From Neocallimastix lanati (nom. inval.) (Eukaryota > Neocallimastigomycota > Neocallimastigomycetes > Neocallimastigales > Neocallimastigaceae), in contig JACVTC010000017.1 of assembly GCA_016946835.1 (NCBI GenBank), positions 1,320,001 to 1,384,000 of the forward strand: 64,000 nt of DNA, given 5' to 3'. Below are positions 53,951 through 64,000 of this stretch, piece after piece; positions within the stretch are counted from its first letter, which is position 1, and each line of letters starts with the position of its first letter. A program made the position numbers and the translations under genes. The notes below the pieces were generated by a model that made no database searches, was not told the DNA's origin, and saw nothing but the letters and a program-made list of their open reading frames with translations.

Positions 53951-54006
53951 CTTAAAAGCCTTATCCATTGATCGATCGATCGATCGATGGATTAAGGCTT
54001 TTTAAG
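53951..54006. repeat. Long near-perfect palindrome centred on GATCGATCGATC
   Basis: CTTAAAAGCCTTATCCATTG followed by ATCGATC is complementary to GATCGATCGATGGATTAAGG followed by CTTTTTAAG with about three mismatches or bulges over 56 bp. It lies just upstream of the LINE relic, and may be a fold-back element or a structure within retroelement DNA. Confidence 0.85.
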
Positions 54007-54034
54007 TCATCTTGTCTTGAATCTAAATTTGATG

Positions 54035-54064
<30 letters not shown>

Positions 54065-54070
<6 letters not shown>

Positions 54071-55530
54071 TCTGTAAAATGAATGCTATTCCTAGAGTTT
54101 CTAGTTATATTTATCTAGGTAGTCCTTTTTTTTTCAGATGATCTCTTATTAGAACACATTATATCTCACAACATGCATTTTAAAAGTTAGAAAATCCTTT
54201 CTTTCATTTACACATTTCTTTTCAAATAAAACGTATTCCTATTGTATAACAAGAAAAAAAAAATAAAAAAAAAAAAAAAAAAAAAAATTCTCCAATCCTT
54301 TGTTATGAGTAAAGTTATTTTATTATTCTCCAATCCTTTGTTATGAGTAAAGTTATTTTATTATTCTCCAATCCTTTGTTATGAGTAAAGTTATTTTATT
54401 ATTCTCCTCTCTACTTGATTCAAATAAATATAGAACAGATAGAATTCAAACATTAATTAATACCGGTTTATTTTGGTGTATCGGTTCCTTCTCTAAAAAT
54501 AGTAAAAAACAAATTCAGAAAAAAAAAAAAAAAAAAAACGACTACATTAGACTACTCATAATTCTACTATGAGTACTTATGCTTTATCTCGATCTCGAGA
54601 TCTAACCTTCCCTCCTATTGCTGGTGTCTGCGCTAGTCTTACAGATTAAAATCATTTGCAAAATGGATTAAATCAAGCGGTATTATTATAAAGAAATCTT
54701 ATTAAAGCTATTCCCAAAATGCCTTATTATTCTTTGGACTAAAGAATCTAGAAACTTTTATACAACAAAAATCAAAAAAAAAAAAAAAAATATATATATA
54801 AATGTATAAAAAATATATATATGATGATATTTTTAGAATGTTACTGGAAATCGGTTTCCAAATTTCAAAAGGTATTTAAAGGTCAAAATTACGATTGTAA
54901 TAAGTTCTCAAATAATAAAGCTATAATTATGCTTAACCTTAAAAAAAATATCCCCCAATTCAACTTTAGGGTTTTTTTTTTGTGGATTATATAGTTTTTA
55001 CGCTGTGGGTTTATCAATACAATAACTACTATTGCTATTTAGAATGGGTAGAGTTTCAGAAGATTGTCCCAAGACTTGCCCCCCCTTTGTAAGTGGTGTA
55101 GGTAATCAATCTTTTTTGAACTTTTGGATTTTTTTAAAATGTCATGCTCTTGCATCTTTTTTTTTTTTTTTTTTTTAAATGGAATTCTTTAAATTTCATC
55201 AATAATCTCTATGTTTTATTCGCTAGGGAAGATTAGAGTTGTTAATTTATCTTTTCTTCTTCCTTCGACTCTCTATTTTTCTGATTTTTAATGAATATAT
55301 ATATCAATTCATTATATATATATATATATTCTTTTTGTTCTTTCTTGGTGGAAATTTTAGCTTTTAAATGAGCTACATTTTTCGATAGTGGGGGGGGGGA
55401 AAGAGAGATAATTAAAATGAACTACGTAACTTTTTTTTTTTTTCAAAGGTTCATCTGAGTCACCTCTTCCAAAAAAAAAAAAAAAAAAATTGTGGGCTTG
55501 GCGGAATTCTCATTAACAAGCGCCGTAATA
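54065..55530 (+). pseudogene. Non-LTR (LINE) retrotransposon relic, reverse-transcriptase C-terminal region
   Basis: Disconnected plus-strand frames keep the order of a LINE RT C-terminal region. At about 54090 there is a V-Y-YLG-PF segment (post-palm 'YLG' motif). At 54405-54500 there is RTDRIQTLINTGLFWCIGSF, the thumb-like stretch that follows it. At about 54570-54700 STYALSRSRDLTFPPIAGVC and an LIKAIPKM segment follow. At 55043-55150 RMGRVSEDCPKTC is followed by a WIF-KC motif, a C-x3-C...C cluster typical of the C-terminal zinc-binding region. At about 55490-55545 GLGGILINKRRNTYPIV follows. Stops, frameshifts and A/T homopolymer insertions separate the pieces, so it is dead. The palm with its catalytic motif is not visible, so the clade is not assigned. 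Confidence 0.6.
54287..54407. repeat. 38-bp tandem triplication inside the LINE relic
   Basis: ATTCTCCAATCCTTTGTTAT then GAGTAAAGTTATTTTATT occurs three times at exact 38-bp steps (54287, 54325, 54363), with a partial fourth copy at 54401. The copies appear identical, so the amplification is recent compared with the decay of the surrounding relic. Confidence 0.95.
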
Positions 55531-55743
55531 CCTATCCTATAGTAGTTCGTTTTTTTTTTTTTTTTTTTTGACCAATTTATTTATTGGATAAGTATTGTAA
55601 AAAAAAAAAAAATATATATATATCAAAACTTAATCAAGAGCATCGACATCGTATACTGGATAAGGCATAATGATAAATACAGGATCTTCATCTATTTTCT
55701 ACGAAGGAGGGGAGGGAACCTCACCTTAGTAGTTCAATAAATG

Positions 55744-55876
55744 ATTGAATCAATAATCAATAATCAATAATCAATAATCAATAATCAATAATCAATAATC
55801 AATAATCAATAATCAATAATCAATAATCAATAATCAATAATCAATAATCAATAATCAATAATCAATAATCAATAAT
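55744..55876. repeat. (AATAATC)n heptamer satellite
   Basis: About 18 near-perfect tandem copies of AATAATC, another 7-bp period in this window. It is followed by AATAAATAATAAATAATTGAAT and a CCCCGGGGGAGG stretch. Confidence 0.95.
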
Positions 55877-55999
55877 GGAATAATAAATAATAAATAATTG
55901 AATCCCCGGGGGAGGGGGGGAGAGTTTAGTAGTGGACATCACACCATCTAATTTTTTAAAGATGTTAATATATTTTAAAGATATTACTTTTAGGTTTTA

Positions 56000-56037
<38 letters not shown>

Positions 56038-56099
56038 TTGTTAGGAAGGAAAAAAAAAATTCCTGAATAGTATACAACTTTCCGAAATACATTGAATTT

Positions 56100-56225
56100 C
56101 TGAGCTTTTTTTTTTTTTTTATTTTTTTTTTTTTTATTTTTTTTTTATTTTTTTTATTTTATTTTTTTTTTTTATTTTTTTTTTATTTTTTTTTTATTTT
56201 TTTTATTTTATTTTTTTTTTTAACT
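56100..56225. repeat. T-rich duplicated block
   Basis: T-runs punctuated by single A residues, in which a block of about 53 bp appears twice in tandem. It lies between the LINE relic and the 3' end of the copia relic. No gene is present. Confidence 0.7.
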
Positions 56226-56319
56226 TTTTATTTATATTTTTTAAAATTTAAAATGTACTTTTCACTTTTATGTATTTTTTTTTTATAATAAAATTTATGG
56301 AAGTGTTGTCTCTTCCCTA

Positions 56320-56356
<37 letters not shown>

Positions 56357-56412
56357 AAATGTACTTTTGATATTTAATATCCTTCACTTTTTTTTTTTTT
56401 TATAAAAAACGC

Positions 56413-56490
<78 letters not shown>

Positions 56491-56599
56491 TAATATTCTA
56501 TACAATTTTTTATTAAAAAAAATTTTTTTTTTTTATTAATATTTTCTTTTCTTTGCCAATAATTATTACAAAAACAATTACTTGACAATACTTTTAAAT

Positions 56600-57061
56600 C
56601 CAATGAGAGTTAATTTTAATAAGGGGAAGACTAGAGACCCCTATATTTTCCCTTCTTCTCTCATTAATCCCATGAGAATTTCTTTTTGTTAGAGGATCGG
56701 CTAACATGTTTTCGGTGTTAATATATTCTAATATAATATTGCTATTTATTTCTTCTTCTTGTATAAATTTATATCTAGTATCTATATGTTTATATCAGCC
56801 TTTTGAATTTGTATCTTGAGTTATTGCTATACAAGCTTTATTATCTACCATAATTCTTTATTATTATTTCTTTATTATAAAAACTTCCTTAAATAAAATT
56901 TTTTAAACCAAATACTTTGTATAGCATATTCAGTTAAACTCACATAATTCAGCTTCTGCTGTGGATAGAGTTACACTTTTTTTTTTGTTGTTGAGATTTC
57001 CATGAAATTGGACTATCACCAAGTAAGAAAATAAAAAATAAAACCGCTAGTGAATCTTCTT

Positions 57062-57104
<43 letters not shown>

Positions 57105-58340
57105 CATCACTTGCAAAAATCTTAATCAGAATATCCAATGAATCTGGTTTCTTTTATTATAACTTATTGATTTGTTAATTGTTCCTTTTAAATATTGTAA
57201 TATGTGTATTATTGATCTATAGTCTTGCTTCGGTTGCATTTTTCACAATTTCTTGAAGCTTGGTTTACTGCGAAAGATATGTCAGCCCTGGACTTTACTA
57301 CTAATTATAAAGAAGAGCACCAAATAGAGATTTATATTCCCCAACATTAACCAAATTTTGAATTTTCTCTCTCAAAATCTTGTTACATTTTCTGCAAGGC
57401 GTTTTGACACTCTTTGTTTTTATTTATTCATCTTATAATTTTTTGATGATCTTGTTGATGTAATCTATTTGATTTATTTTATTTTATTTTATTTTATATC
57501 CATCTTTAGTTTTTATATCTATTGATACCGATTATTTTATTTGTATTTGATTCTTTTGAAATCTTATATTTACTCATTTACCTTTTAATTTATTAATAAC
57601 ATAATTTATTTCATTGTCCTTTCACGTTATTAAAATGTCATCAACATATAGTGTTAGTAAACAAATTAATTTATTACTTTTATCATATTTACCAAAAAAA
57701 AAAAAAAAGACATTTATCTGTATTGTATTTTTTTAAAACCAATACTAATGAGAAAATGTGATATTTCTTTTATACCACATTCTACCAGCTTTGTTTTAAA
57801 ACATATAGAGCCTTCTTTAATAGTCAATATTTATTTTTATTATAGTTTTTTATCACCTAAAGGTATTTTCGAATCTATTTTTTTTTTCTTCTAAATCTGC
57901 ATTTAAGTAGGTAGCTTTTTATATCTAATTGTTTTTAAGGTTCCATTCATTTAGAGAGGCTATATAGCAACTTGTTAATCTCTGAGACTGTCGACTTGAA
58001 TTGTTGGTGAATATGTTTCAATAAAATCTTGCCTCGGGTATTTGCTGGAAACCACAAGCGACTAGTCTTGCCTTTTTTTTTTTTTTTTTTGTTTTTATCC
58101 TTTTCAGTGAATACCCATTTAGTATCTATTATGTGTACATTTTTTTTTTTTAGTTATTATCCTTTTCAGTGAATACTCATTTAGTATCTATTATGTGTAC
58201 ATTTTTTTTTTTTTTTTTTTTTTTTGAAATTTTTATTAACTACTTCCATTACATTATTGTTATACATGTTTGAAAGTTCTTCTTTGATGGCTAATTTCCA
58301 TTCATTGCTGTTGTCTTCTGAGTTGATGGCTTTGTTCGTA
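56600..58340 (-). pseudogene. Ty1/copia retrotransposon relic: RT and RNase H, minus strand
   Basis: Minus-strand fragments follow the order of a copia reverse transcriptase and RNase H. KAINSEDNSNEWKLAIKEEL (58334 down to about 58275) opens the RT domain. DTKWVFTEKDKN follows (about 58190-58090). Then come ARLVACGFQQ (about 58072-58042), an ETYSPT-equivalent region (about 58025-58005), QLDIK (about 57931-57917), LKKALY-LKQ (about 57820-57785), and YVDD, the catalytic motif, at 57648-57637. RNase H shows ISWKS, STAEAE (about 56965-56948), DNKACIAI (about 56855), a KHIDTRYKF stretch (about 56785) and TENMLADPLT (56717-56690). Frames change repeatedly, with stops and poly-T insertions, so it is inactive. 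It lies opposite in orientation to the intact copia element 1.8 kb away. Integrase and LTRs are not visible. Confidence 0.85.
58097..58206. repeat. 62-bp tandem duplication within the copia relic
   Basis: ATCCTTTTCAGTGAATACCC then ATTTAGTATCTATTATGTGTACAT occurs at 58097 and again at 58159, with one base change. Both copies encode the RT 'DTKWVF' strand on the minus strand, so the motif is duplicated in the relic. The T-run between them probably aided slippage. Confidence 0.9.
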
Positions 58341-58709
58341 TGGTGTTTGGAACGTTCGTAATAATGTTCATAACTTTGTGTGTAATTCCTTTTTTAACCG
58401 AAAATTTTCACTTCATCTTACTCTTTACTTTTAATTATTAAAAATATTAGAATGAGTATGATCTACATCGTTGGGTATTATTTTAAATCAATTCCTATAT
58501 AATACTTCCCCCTTTTTCTAAAAGAAATCTTTAATATTTATAAATCTTTATATAAAATAAAGAAAGAAATATGTATAAATATTTTTTTTTCTTTTTTGGA
58601 AACAAAAAATTTATTTGAATTTTAATTGAATATATATATATTATATATATATATATATAATTCATAATAACCTTTATATAAAATAAAGAATAAAATTTAT
58701 ATAATTTTT

Positions 58710-58748
<39 letters not shown>

Positions 58749-58822
58749 AAATCCAGCATATGATATAAATTAATATGACTGGCTAAGTCATGTAACAAAT
58801 AATCAATTAATCTTGGAAGAAT

Positions 58823-58854
<32 letters not shown>

Positions 58855-58919
58855 GATTCTTTCATAGAAAAAATTAGATATAAAATTATTTACTAACAAA
58901 AAATTTTTTATTTTTTTAT

Positions 58920-59600
58920 TCATTAACAAAAGATGTAAAATATTCTAAAAGTTTTAAAAAGTTGATCCAAAAGGAATAAAAAAAAAAATATTAAAACATT
59001 TTAATAATTGATTTCGAAGAAATAAATATATAAAACCTTTAAATGATGGATTCAACTAGGTTAAAAATGTTAAATATTTTAGAGATTGACTTTTTTTAGA
59101 AAAATAATTCAATAGAAATTGGTCATTAAATCCTAAGATTATAAATTTTATAAAGATTTTAAAAGGTTGAATTTATATGAATAAAAACTTTGAAATCAAA
59201 TTTCTATTTTTTTTTTTTCTTGGAAAAAAAAATTTTTTTAAAATAAAAGATTTGATTTATTATGAATAAATATATAAAATTTCCTATATTTGAATGATTC
59301 AAAATGAATAAGTAATAATATCATTTTTTGAAGGTTTTTAAAAGGTTAATTTCAAATGGATGGGTTGATCATATTATTTCTTATAATTCAGAAAGTTAAC
59401 TTTTATTAAAATTTTGGAAAAAAAAAAATAATAATCGAAATAAGTTGATTTATTATGAATAAAATTATTATTAAAATTCTTTTATTAGTTGATTCAATAC
59501 CAATAAAATTAGTATTAAATCATATTTTAAATATTTTTAAAAGATTAGTTTTCCTATAAATATGAATAATGCGATTATATTATTTCTGTTAGAAAATTAG
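58920..59600. repeat. Diverged repeat array with TTTTAAAAGGTTGATTT core
   Basis: Variants of TTTTAAAAGGTTGATTT recur irregularly (about every 40-90 bp): near 58946, 59001, 59038, 59080, 59157, 59243, 59334, 59386, 59440, 59482 and 59531, each often followed by GAATAAATATATAAAA. Individual copies are well diverged. The copy at 59001 also resembles the repeats at 6811 and 7043. Confidence 0.5.
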
Positions 59601-60136
59601 TATTTTTAGTTTAAATTTTTAATTAACACTTTGTTCAATACTTTTATTTTATTATAATTTTAAATATTAAATATTAAATAGTATATTATAAATAAATAGG
59701 ATATATTACAATAATATATAATTTATATAGTTTATGATACAAATAATATAGTTTTGAAATTTTTTATAAGCCTCTTTTATATTATTTCTAATAAGTCATG
59801 TATTTAATATAATAAATATGTACGTTCCATTGAATGTAATTTTTATGAATATAAAAATATTAAATCATGTATTATTATTAAAAAATAGGTTCTTTAATAA
59901 AAATAAAACTTTTAGTAAAAAGTAAATATTTATTTACGATTTTTTGTCAGATTAAGAGTCTCAGTGACTCTCTAGTGTTTTTAAGATACATTTATGTGTG
60001 AAAAATATATTGAGGAATTTAGTAATTAGTTATAATTAGTGTTGTCGATAATTGAGTAATCGACAAAATAAATAAATAAAACTTTTATAAATAATAAAAA
60101 ATAATAATAAACAAAAGAAAAGTAAACAAAAAAAAA
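59587..60136 (+). promoter_or_regulatory. Leader and possible 5' LTR of the copia element
   Basis: The copia frame starts at 60137, so its 5' LTR and primer-binding site should lie just upstream. TGTTAGAAAATTAG at about 59587 resembles a copia LTR start, and ATCGACA near 60058-60064 offers a CA end, with a hairpin AGAGTC-TCAGT-GACTCT at about 59957-59973 between. No certain primer-binding site is visible. The 3' LTR is outside the window, so the boundaries are a guess. Confidence 0.3.
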
Positions 60137-63100
60137 ATGTCTGATGTAATCATTCATAGTATGGACTACGTCCTGACAGAGACCAATTATAAAGATTGGT
60201 ACGAAGATTTCAAATTAGAATTAGATGGAGCCGGACTTGGGGAATATGTAGAGAGAGATATCGAAGAGATTATAAATGAAACTACCGCCAAGTATACTGA
60301 TAAACACACCGGACTATCTGAAGAAGGGGAAGAGAAAATTAGGAAGCACAAGATGAACAACTCAAAGGTCATTAGTTTCACCAAAAGGTCTGTGAATTCA
60401 AAAATCAAAGCGTTTATAAAGAATAAAACAGAAGAAAAAAAATCAGCTTATGCATTAATAAAGTTACCAGAGAAAAAATATAAGGAAGAAGAACCGAATG
60501 AAATCCCCAAACTCTATAGGAAACTAGAAAACTTAAACGCCAGTAATGAAAAAGAAGTCATAAACTATATTGATGAATTTTTGGAAATCATAGGAAAATT
60601 GAGCGAGCTAAATATAAAACTTAATAATAGAGAAAAGTTAACTTATTTATACAAAGGACTGCCCGAGAAACAAATAAACTTTCTAGAAATTAGATGCAGT
60701 ATCTCTGACGACATTGATAAAATTTTAGAAGACATGAAAAAACAAATCAGAAACCGTCAGACATATATTCATGAGGATGAAAAAGAAGTATCATTCATTT
60801 CCAGGAATGACAGCAGAAGTAAATATAGTAAATTGAATACTCACCATAATAAACATGGTAAAAGTGAATATCATCACTCTAAACATCATAATAAGGAGTT
60901 TGGCAAAAAAAGATATAGTCAAAATAATAATCATTATAGAAATAGTAACGATAATTTCGGTAATAATAGTTATAATAGAAAAAATTATTCAAATAAAAAA
61001 TACTGCTTTATATGCAATAATGAAAATCATCTAGCTTTTAAATGCCCGTTTAACCCTAAAAATCCGAATAACAAAATAAAAGTCATAGCTAAGAAATTTA
61101 GTCAATTAAATCTGAGAGAAGATGAACTAAATGATATTGAATTTTGCTATGATAATGATACATCATCATCTGAAACTGAAACAAGAGAAATTAACTCAAT
61201 AGAAATTCAAAGTTTAGGAGAAGAAAGTGAAAATGAAGAAATTCCAGAAATCCCTCTTTATGAAACCAATAATTTAAACTTCATCAACCGTCAACACACC
61301 CCAAAAAATGCTGGAAGAATAACCAAGAATATCTCAAGAGTTGATAACATTATTGATAAAATAATTCCACCAATAATTAACAAAATTGTCACAAATGACG
61401 AAAACAAGGAAATAATTAAACAATATATTGAAACTAATTTGTGTAATTGCATAGGTGTTCCATCGTTGTTATTCACTATTGATTCTGGAGCATCAGTTCA
61501 TGTTACAAATTCCATTGAATTCCTTAAAGATATAAGAGAATACAAAATAAATCTCATCCTGCCAAATAAAGCAAAAATTAGGATTACCAAAATAGGAACA
61601 TTATCAGGATATATCAATAATAAACCTTTCGAAATAGAAGATGTACTATATTCCAAGGAACTCAACAAGAATCTTATTTCGTATAGTATTTTAAGGAAAG
61701 CAGGTTATCTAGCTGATTATATACTTATAGATGACAACATATATTTTAGACTCGCCAATAAGAACCAGAATTTATTATGTATCGCAAAAGAAAATGATGC
61801 CAATATATGCAATATCATTGTGTCAAAAAGATGGAATATAAACAACGACCAAAATATTTATAATCTTGAGCTAGACGACTATTCCGAAAAGATATGGCAT
61901 TTAAGACTATGCCATTTTTATAACAATAACTTAAGAAAATATCTTGAAGGACACAATATTAAGAAAAGTAATTGTATTGACTGTGAAACTTCAAAATTAA
62001 AAAAGGCATCATTCAATAAATCTACCTCCCGCGCTTCAAGACCTTTGGAATTAATTCATTCAGACGTGCTAGGACCTCTTAAATTATCGAGAAATAATTA
62101 TAAATATGTAATTACCTTTCTGGATGATTATAGTCGGAAAAGCTGGATCTATTTGATGAAGAAAAGATCTGAGGTCACAGATATTTTCGCTCAATTTGTT
62201 AAAATGGTCTCCAATGAACAAAACTTAACTGTTGTTAAGATTCAATCAGATAATGGAAAAGAATACACATCTAATAAATTTGTAACATTTTGTTCAGAAA
62301 ATGGTATTCAAAGAAGACTTACCGTTCCAAGAAACCCCCAGAGTAATGGCAGAGCTGAAAGACTTAATGGTACCTTGGAGAATGCAGTGAAAGTAATGTT
62401 AAACCAAGCAAAACTTAGTGAAAATTTTTGGGAAGATGCAATTAAAACCGCTAATTATATTTATAATATAACTCCAAGAAGTTCTATTGACTTTAAAATC
62501 CCTGATGAACTTTATTACAAAAAACCGGTGAATATAGATAAATTAAAAGTCTTTGGTTGTAAAGCTTACTATTATATAGATCCAAATTTAAAAGAAAATA
62601 AATTTCATTCAAACTCAAAACCAGGTATATTTTTAGGATATGATATAAATGCAAATGGATATATTATTATGGATTATGAAACATTAAAAACTCATGTAGT
62701 TCGAGACGCTGTTTTTGAAGAAGAAATTCCAGGAAATTTCAATCTAATAAACAAAAAACATTACGACGAAGAATATAATTTACCTTCTTTATATGCTGAC
62801 GACGATATAGATGATTATGAAGATATAAATATTGAAGATAAAGAAACATTTGATGATAATCCAAAGTCACGTATATTTATTAATCCTATGTTATCTACTC
62901 AACAAACTTACACCCATATAAATAATAATGAAGACCATAACATCAATAATAAAAAAAGAAAATTAGAAAAAGCCAAAAACAATGATAAAAATATGTCCAA
63001 CACTAATATAACAGTTGAAAATACGAATAATAAGAATAATAAATTAAACAATACGGATAACATAATGAATAACATCAATAATACATTTAATAACAAACAT

Positions 63101-64000
63101 GACACATCAAATAACACTAACAACACGAAAAAGTACATGAAAAATGATATTGATAATAAGAACAATAGAAAAATTTTATTTGAGAATAATAATAATTTTA
63201 TTAAAGATTTAAATATTAATGAAGATAAACAAAAATATGAAAATACTATAATAGATACTTATAATAAAGATAAAATTATTGATAGTAATAATTCTAATCA
63301 AGAATACATGAAGAATAATAGAAATGAAAATAACGATATAGATAAAATAAACAAAGCAGCGAATAAAAATATTCAATATTATAAAAATAAAATAAGAAAA
63401 TCAAATTATAATATTTATAAATTAATGAATGGATTAAATGATGTAATCCAAAATAATAATTATATTAAAAAATTAATTGAAAATAACATACCTTTCAATG
63501 TACAAGAAGTAAACAAACAATATAATAATAATAAATATAATAATAATATTAAATTACTTTCCTATCAGGATAATCAAGGCAATAATGACAAAATATTGGA
63601 TAAATTTCAAAATAGTCCTGATAAATATGAAAATTCAAATTATTCAAAAATTGATCCTGTTAATAAAATTTCTAATGAAGTAAACAAAGAAATTTTAATT
63701 GAAAACAAAAATAATTCAATTGAAAATCCTGTAAATCCTGAAAATCCTGAAATCCTGTGCAATAAAAACCTAGATTTAAATGAAAATAATTCAAAAAATA
63801 AAAATGAAATTAAGTTGTTAGTAAAGAATAAAAAAAGTGAGGATTTAAATTTCAAAGAGAAAGAAGAAGTAAAAAATAAAACTAAAATTAAGATTTTAAA
63901 AAATAAAAAATATAAAATTACAAACGAGAAAAAAAATTTTATTAATGAAAAATTTTCAATTATTGAAAAAAAATTAAATAAATTAAATAATTTTAATAAA
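60137..64000 (+). CDS. Ty1/copia retrotransposon Gag-Pol polyprotein (3' end off window)
   Basis: The frame is open for 1288 codons from ATG to the window edge with no stop or frameshift. Order is Gag, protease, integrase, then linker; RT is not reached. Residues 1-240 form a Gag with a TNYKDWYEDFKLEL start. A zinc knuckle CFICNNENHLAFKC lies at 290-303. Protease shows TIDSGASVH, with catalytic Asp449. The integrase N-domain has H588, H593, C613 and C616. The catalytic triad is Asp643 (IHSDVLGPL), Asp705 (QSDNGKEY) and Glu741 (PQSNGRAERLN), with exactly 35 residues between the last two. LKVFGCKAY and PGIFLGYD follow, and VRDAVFEEE near 855-863 closes the core. Then an Asn/Lys/Asp-rich linker runs beyond residue 1288; KKRK at 939-942 may be a nuclear signal. 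Gag and Pol are one frame, without a programmed shift. It looks young and potentially intact. Confidence 0.95.
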   Translation, partial: MSDVIIHSMDYVLTETNYKDWYEDFKLELDGAGLGEYVERDIEEIINETTAKYTDKHTGLSEEGEEKIRKHKMNNSKVISFTKRSVNSKIKAFIKNKTEEKKSAYALIKLPEKKYKEEEPNEIPKLYRKLENLNASNEKEVINYIDEFLEIIGKLSELNIKLNNREKLTYLYKGLPEKQINFLEIRCSISDDIDKILEDMKKQIRNRQTYIHEDEKEVSFISRNDSRSKYSKLNTHHNKHGKSEYHHSKHHNKEFGKKRYSQNNNHYRNSNDNFGNNSYNRKNYSNKKYCFICNNENHLAFKCPFNPKNPNNKIKVIAKKFSQLNLREDELNDIEFCYDNDTSSSETETREINSIEIQSLGEESENEEIPEIPLYETNNLNFINRQHTPKNAGRITKNISRVDNIIDKIIPPIINKIVTNDENKEIIKQYIETNLCNCIGVPSLLFTIDSGASVHVTNSIEFLKDIREYKINLILPNKAKIRITKIGTLSGYINNKPFEIEDVLYSKELNKNLISYSILRKAGYLADYILIDDNIYFRLANKNQNLLCIAKENDANICNIIVSKRWNINNDQNIYNLELDDYSEKIWHLRLCHFYNNNLRKYLEGHNIKKSNCIDCETSKLKKASFNKSTSRASRPLELIHSDVLGPLKLSRNNYKYVITFLDDYSRKSWIYLMKKRSEVTDIFAQFVKMVSNEQNLTVVKIQSDNGKEYTSNKFVTFCSENGIQRRLTVPRNPQSNGRAERLNGTLENAVKVMLNQAKLSENFWEDAIKTANYIYNITPRSSIDFKIPDELYYKKPVNIDKLKVFGCKAYYYIDPNLKENKFHSNSKPGIFLGYDINANGYIIMDYETLKTHVVRDAVFEEEIPGNFNLINKKHYDEEYNLPSLYADDDIDDYEDINIEDKETFDDNPKSRIFINPMLSTQQTYTHINNNEDHNINNKKRKLEKAKNNDKNMSNTNITVENTNNKNNKLNNTDNIMNNINNTFNNKHDTSNNTNNTKKYMKNDIDNKNNRKILFENNNNFIKDLNINEDKQKYENTIIDTYNKDKIIDSNNSNQEYMKNNRNENNDIDKINKAANKNIQYYKNKIRKSNYNIYKLMNGLNDVIQNNNYIKKLIENNIPFNVQEVNKQYNNNKYNNNIKLLSYQDNQGNNDKILDKFQNSPDKYENSNYSKIDPVNKISNEVNKEILIENKNNSIENPVNPENPEILCNKNLDLNENNSKNKNEIKLLVKNKKSEDLNFKEKEEVKNKTKIKILKNKKYKITNEKKNFINEKFSIIEKKLNKLNNFNK

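Noticed and set aside
60187-63855. Minus-strand frames across the copia element
   Set aside because: Antisense shadows of the continuous plus-strand Gag-Pol frame.
1-64000. tRNA or rRNA genes
   Set aside because: I looked for B-box-like GGTTCGA words and rRNA-like GC-rich blocks and found none.

Overview
The window is eukaryotic and extremely AT-rich. Long A and T homopolymers, (AAT)n and (AT)n microsatellites and (AATAAAT)n heptamer arrays fill almost everything between a few GC-richer coding islands. Genes have short AT-rich introns with GTAAAA/GTAAGT/GTATTT donors and TAG/CAG/AAG acceptors. One gene is a clear ARMC2 orthologue, a protein of motile flagella; others are a Pho84-type phosphate symporter and a CPYC glutaredoxin. 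Flagellum, fungal-type phosphate symporter and this base composition together suggest a zoosporic anaerobic gut fungus (Neocallimastigomycota). That assignment is inference: no rRNA, tRNA or other marker is present to prove it.

Layout. (1) 105-5402, minus: ARMC2 in 14 exons, running off the left edge (799 codons visible). (2) 5403-12697: no intact gene; a fold-back MITE-like element (7547-7680), a decayed ~980-bp duplication, an AAATAAT heptamer array and a short phosphoglycerate-kinase-like fragment. (3) 12698-14514, plus: phosphate:H+ symporter, two exons. (4) 14515-18201: a nine-copy 46-bp minisatellite carrying a hairpin in each unit, then a structured segment with pseudoknot topology. 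(5) 18202-18946, plus: dithiol glutaredoxin, three exons. (6) 18947-48047: a 29-kb stretch without any gene I can support, holding heptamer satellites, a MITE candidate, several strong hairpins and a dispersed AAAAAGAGTATTTATTAATAAAT repeat. (7) 48048-50315, plus: an intronless 755-residue protein with a basic N half and two very acidic tracts; family unknown. (8) 50316-60136: repeats, then retrotransposon debris made of a non-LTR (LINE) reverse-transcriptase relic on plus (about 54065-55530) and a Ty1/copia RT-RNase H relic on minus (about 56600-58340). (9) 60137-64000, plus: an apparently intact Ty1/copia Gag-Pol frame, open for 1288 codons to the window edge, with zinc knuckle, protease and integrase all in place and an Asn/Lys-rich linker of more than 400 residues where reverse transcriptase would be expected.

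The host genes do not form an operon or an obvious pathway. They are separate housekeeping and flagellar genes embedded in repeat-rich DNA. No convincing new multi-gene system is visible. The most unusual items are the giant linker of the copia element, the 46-bp hairpin minisatellite with the adjacent pseudoknot-like segment, and the family of period-7 satellites with a shared interspersed core.
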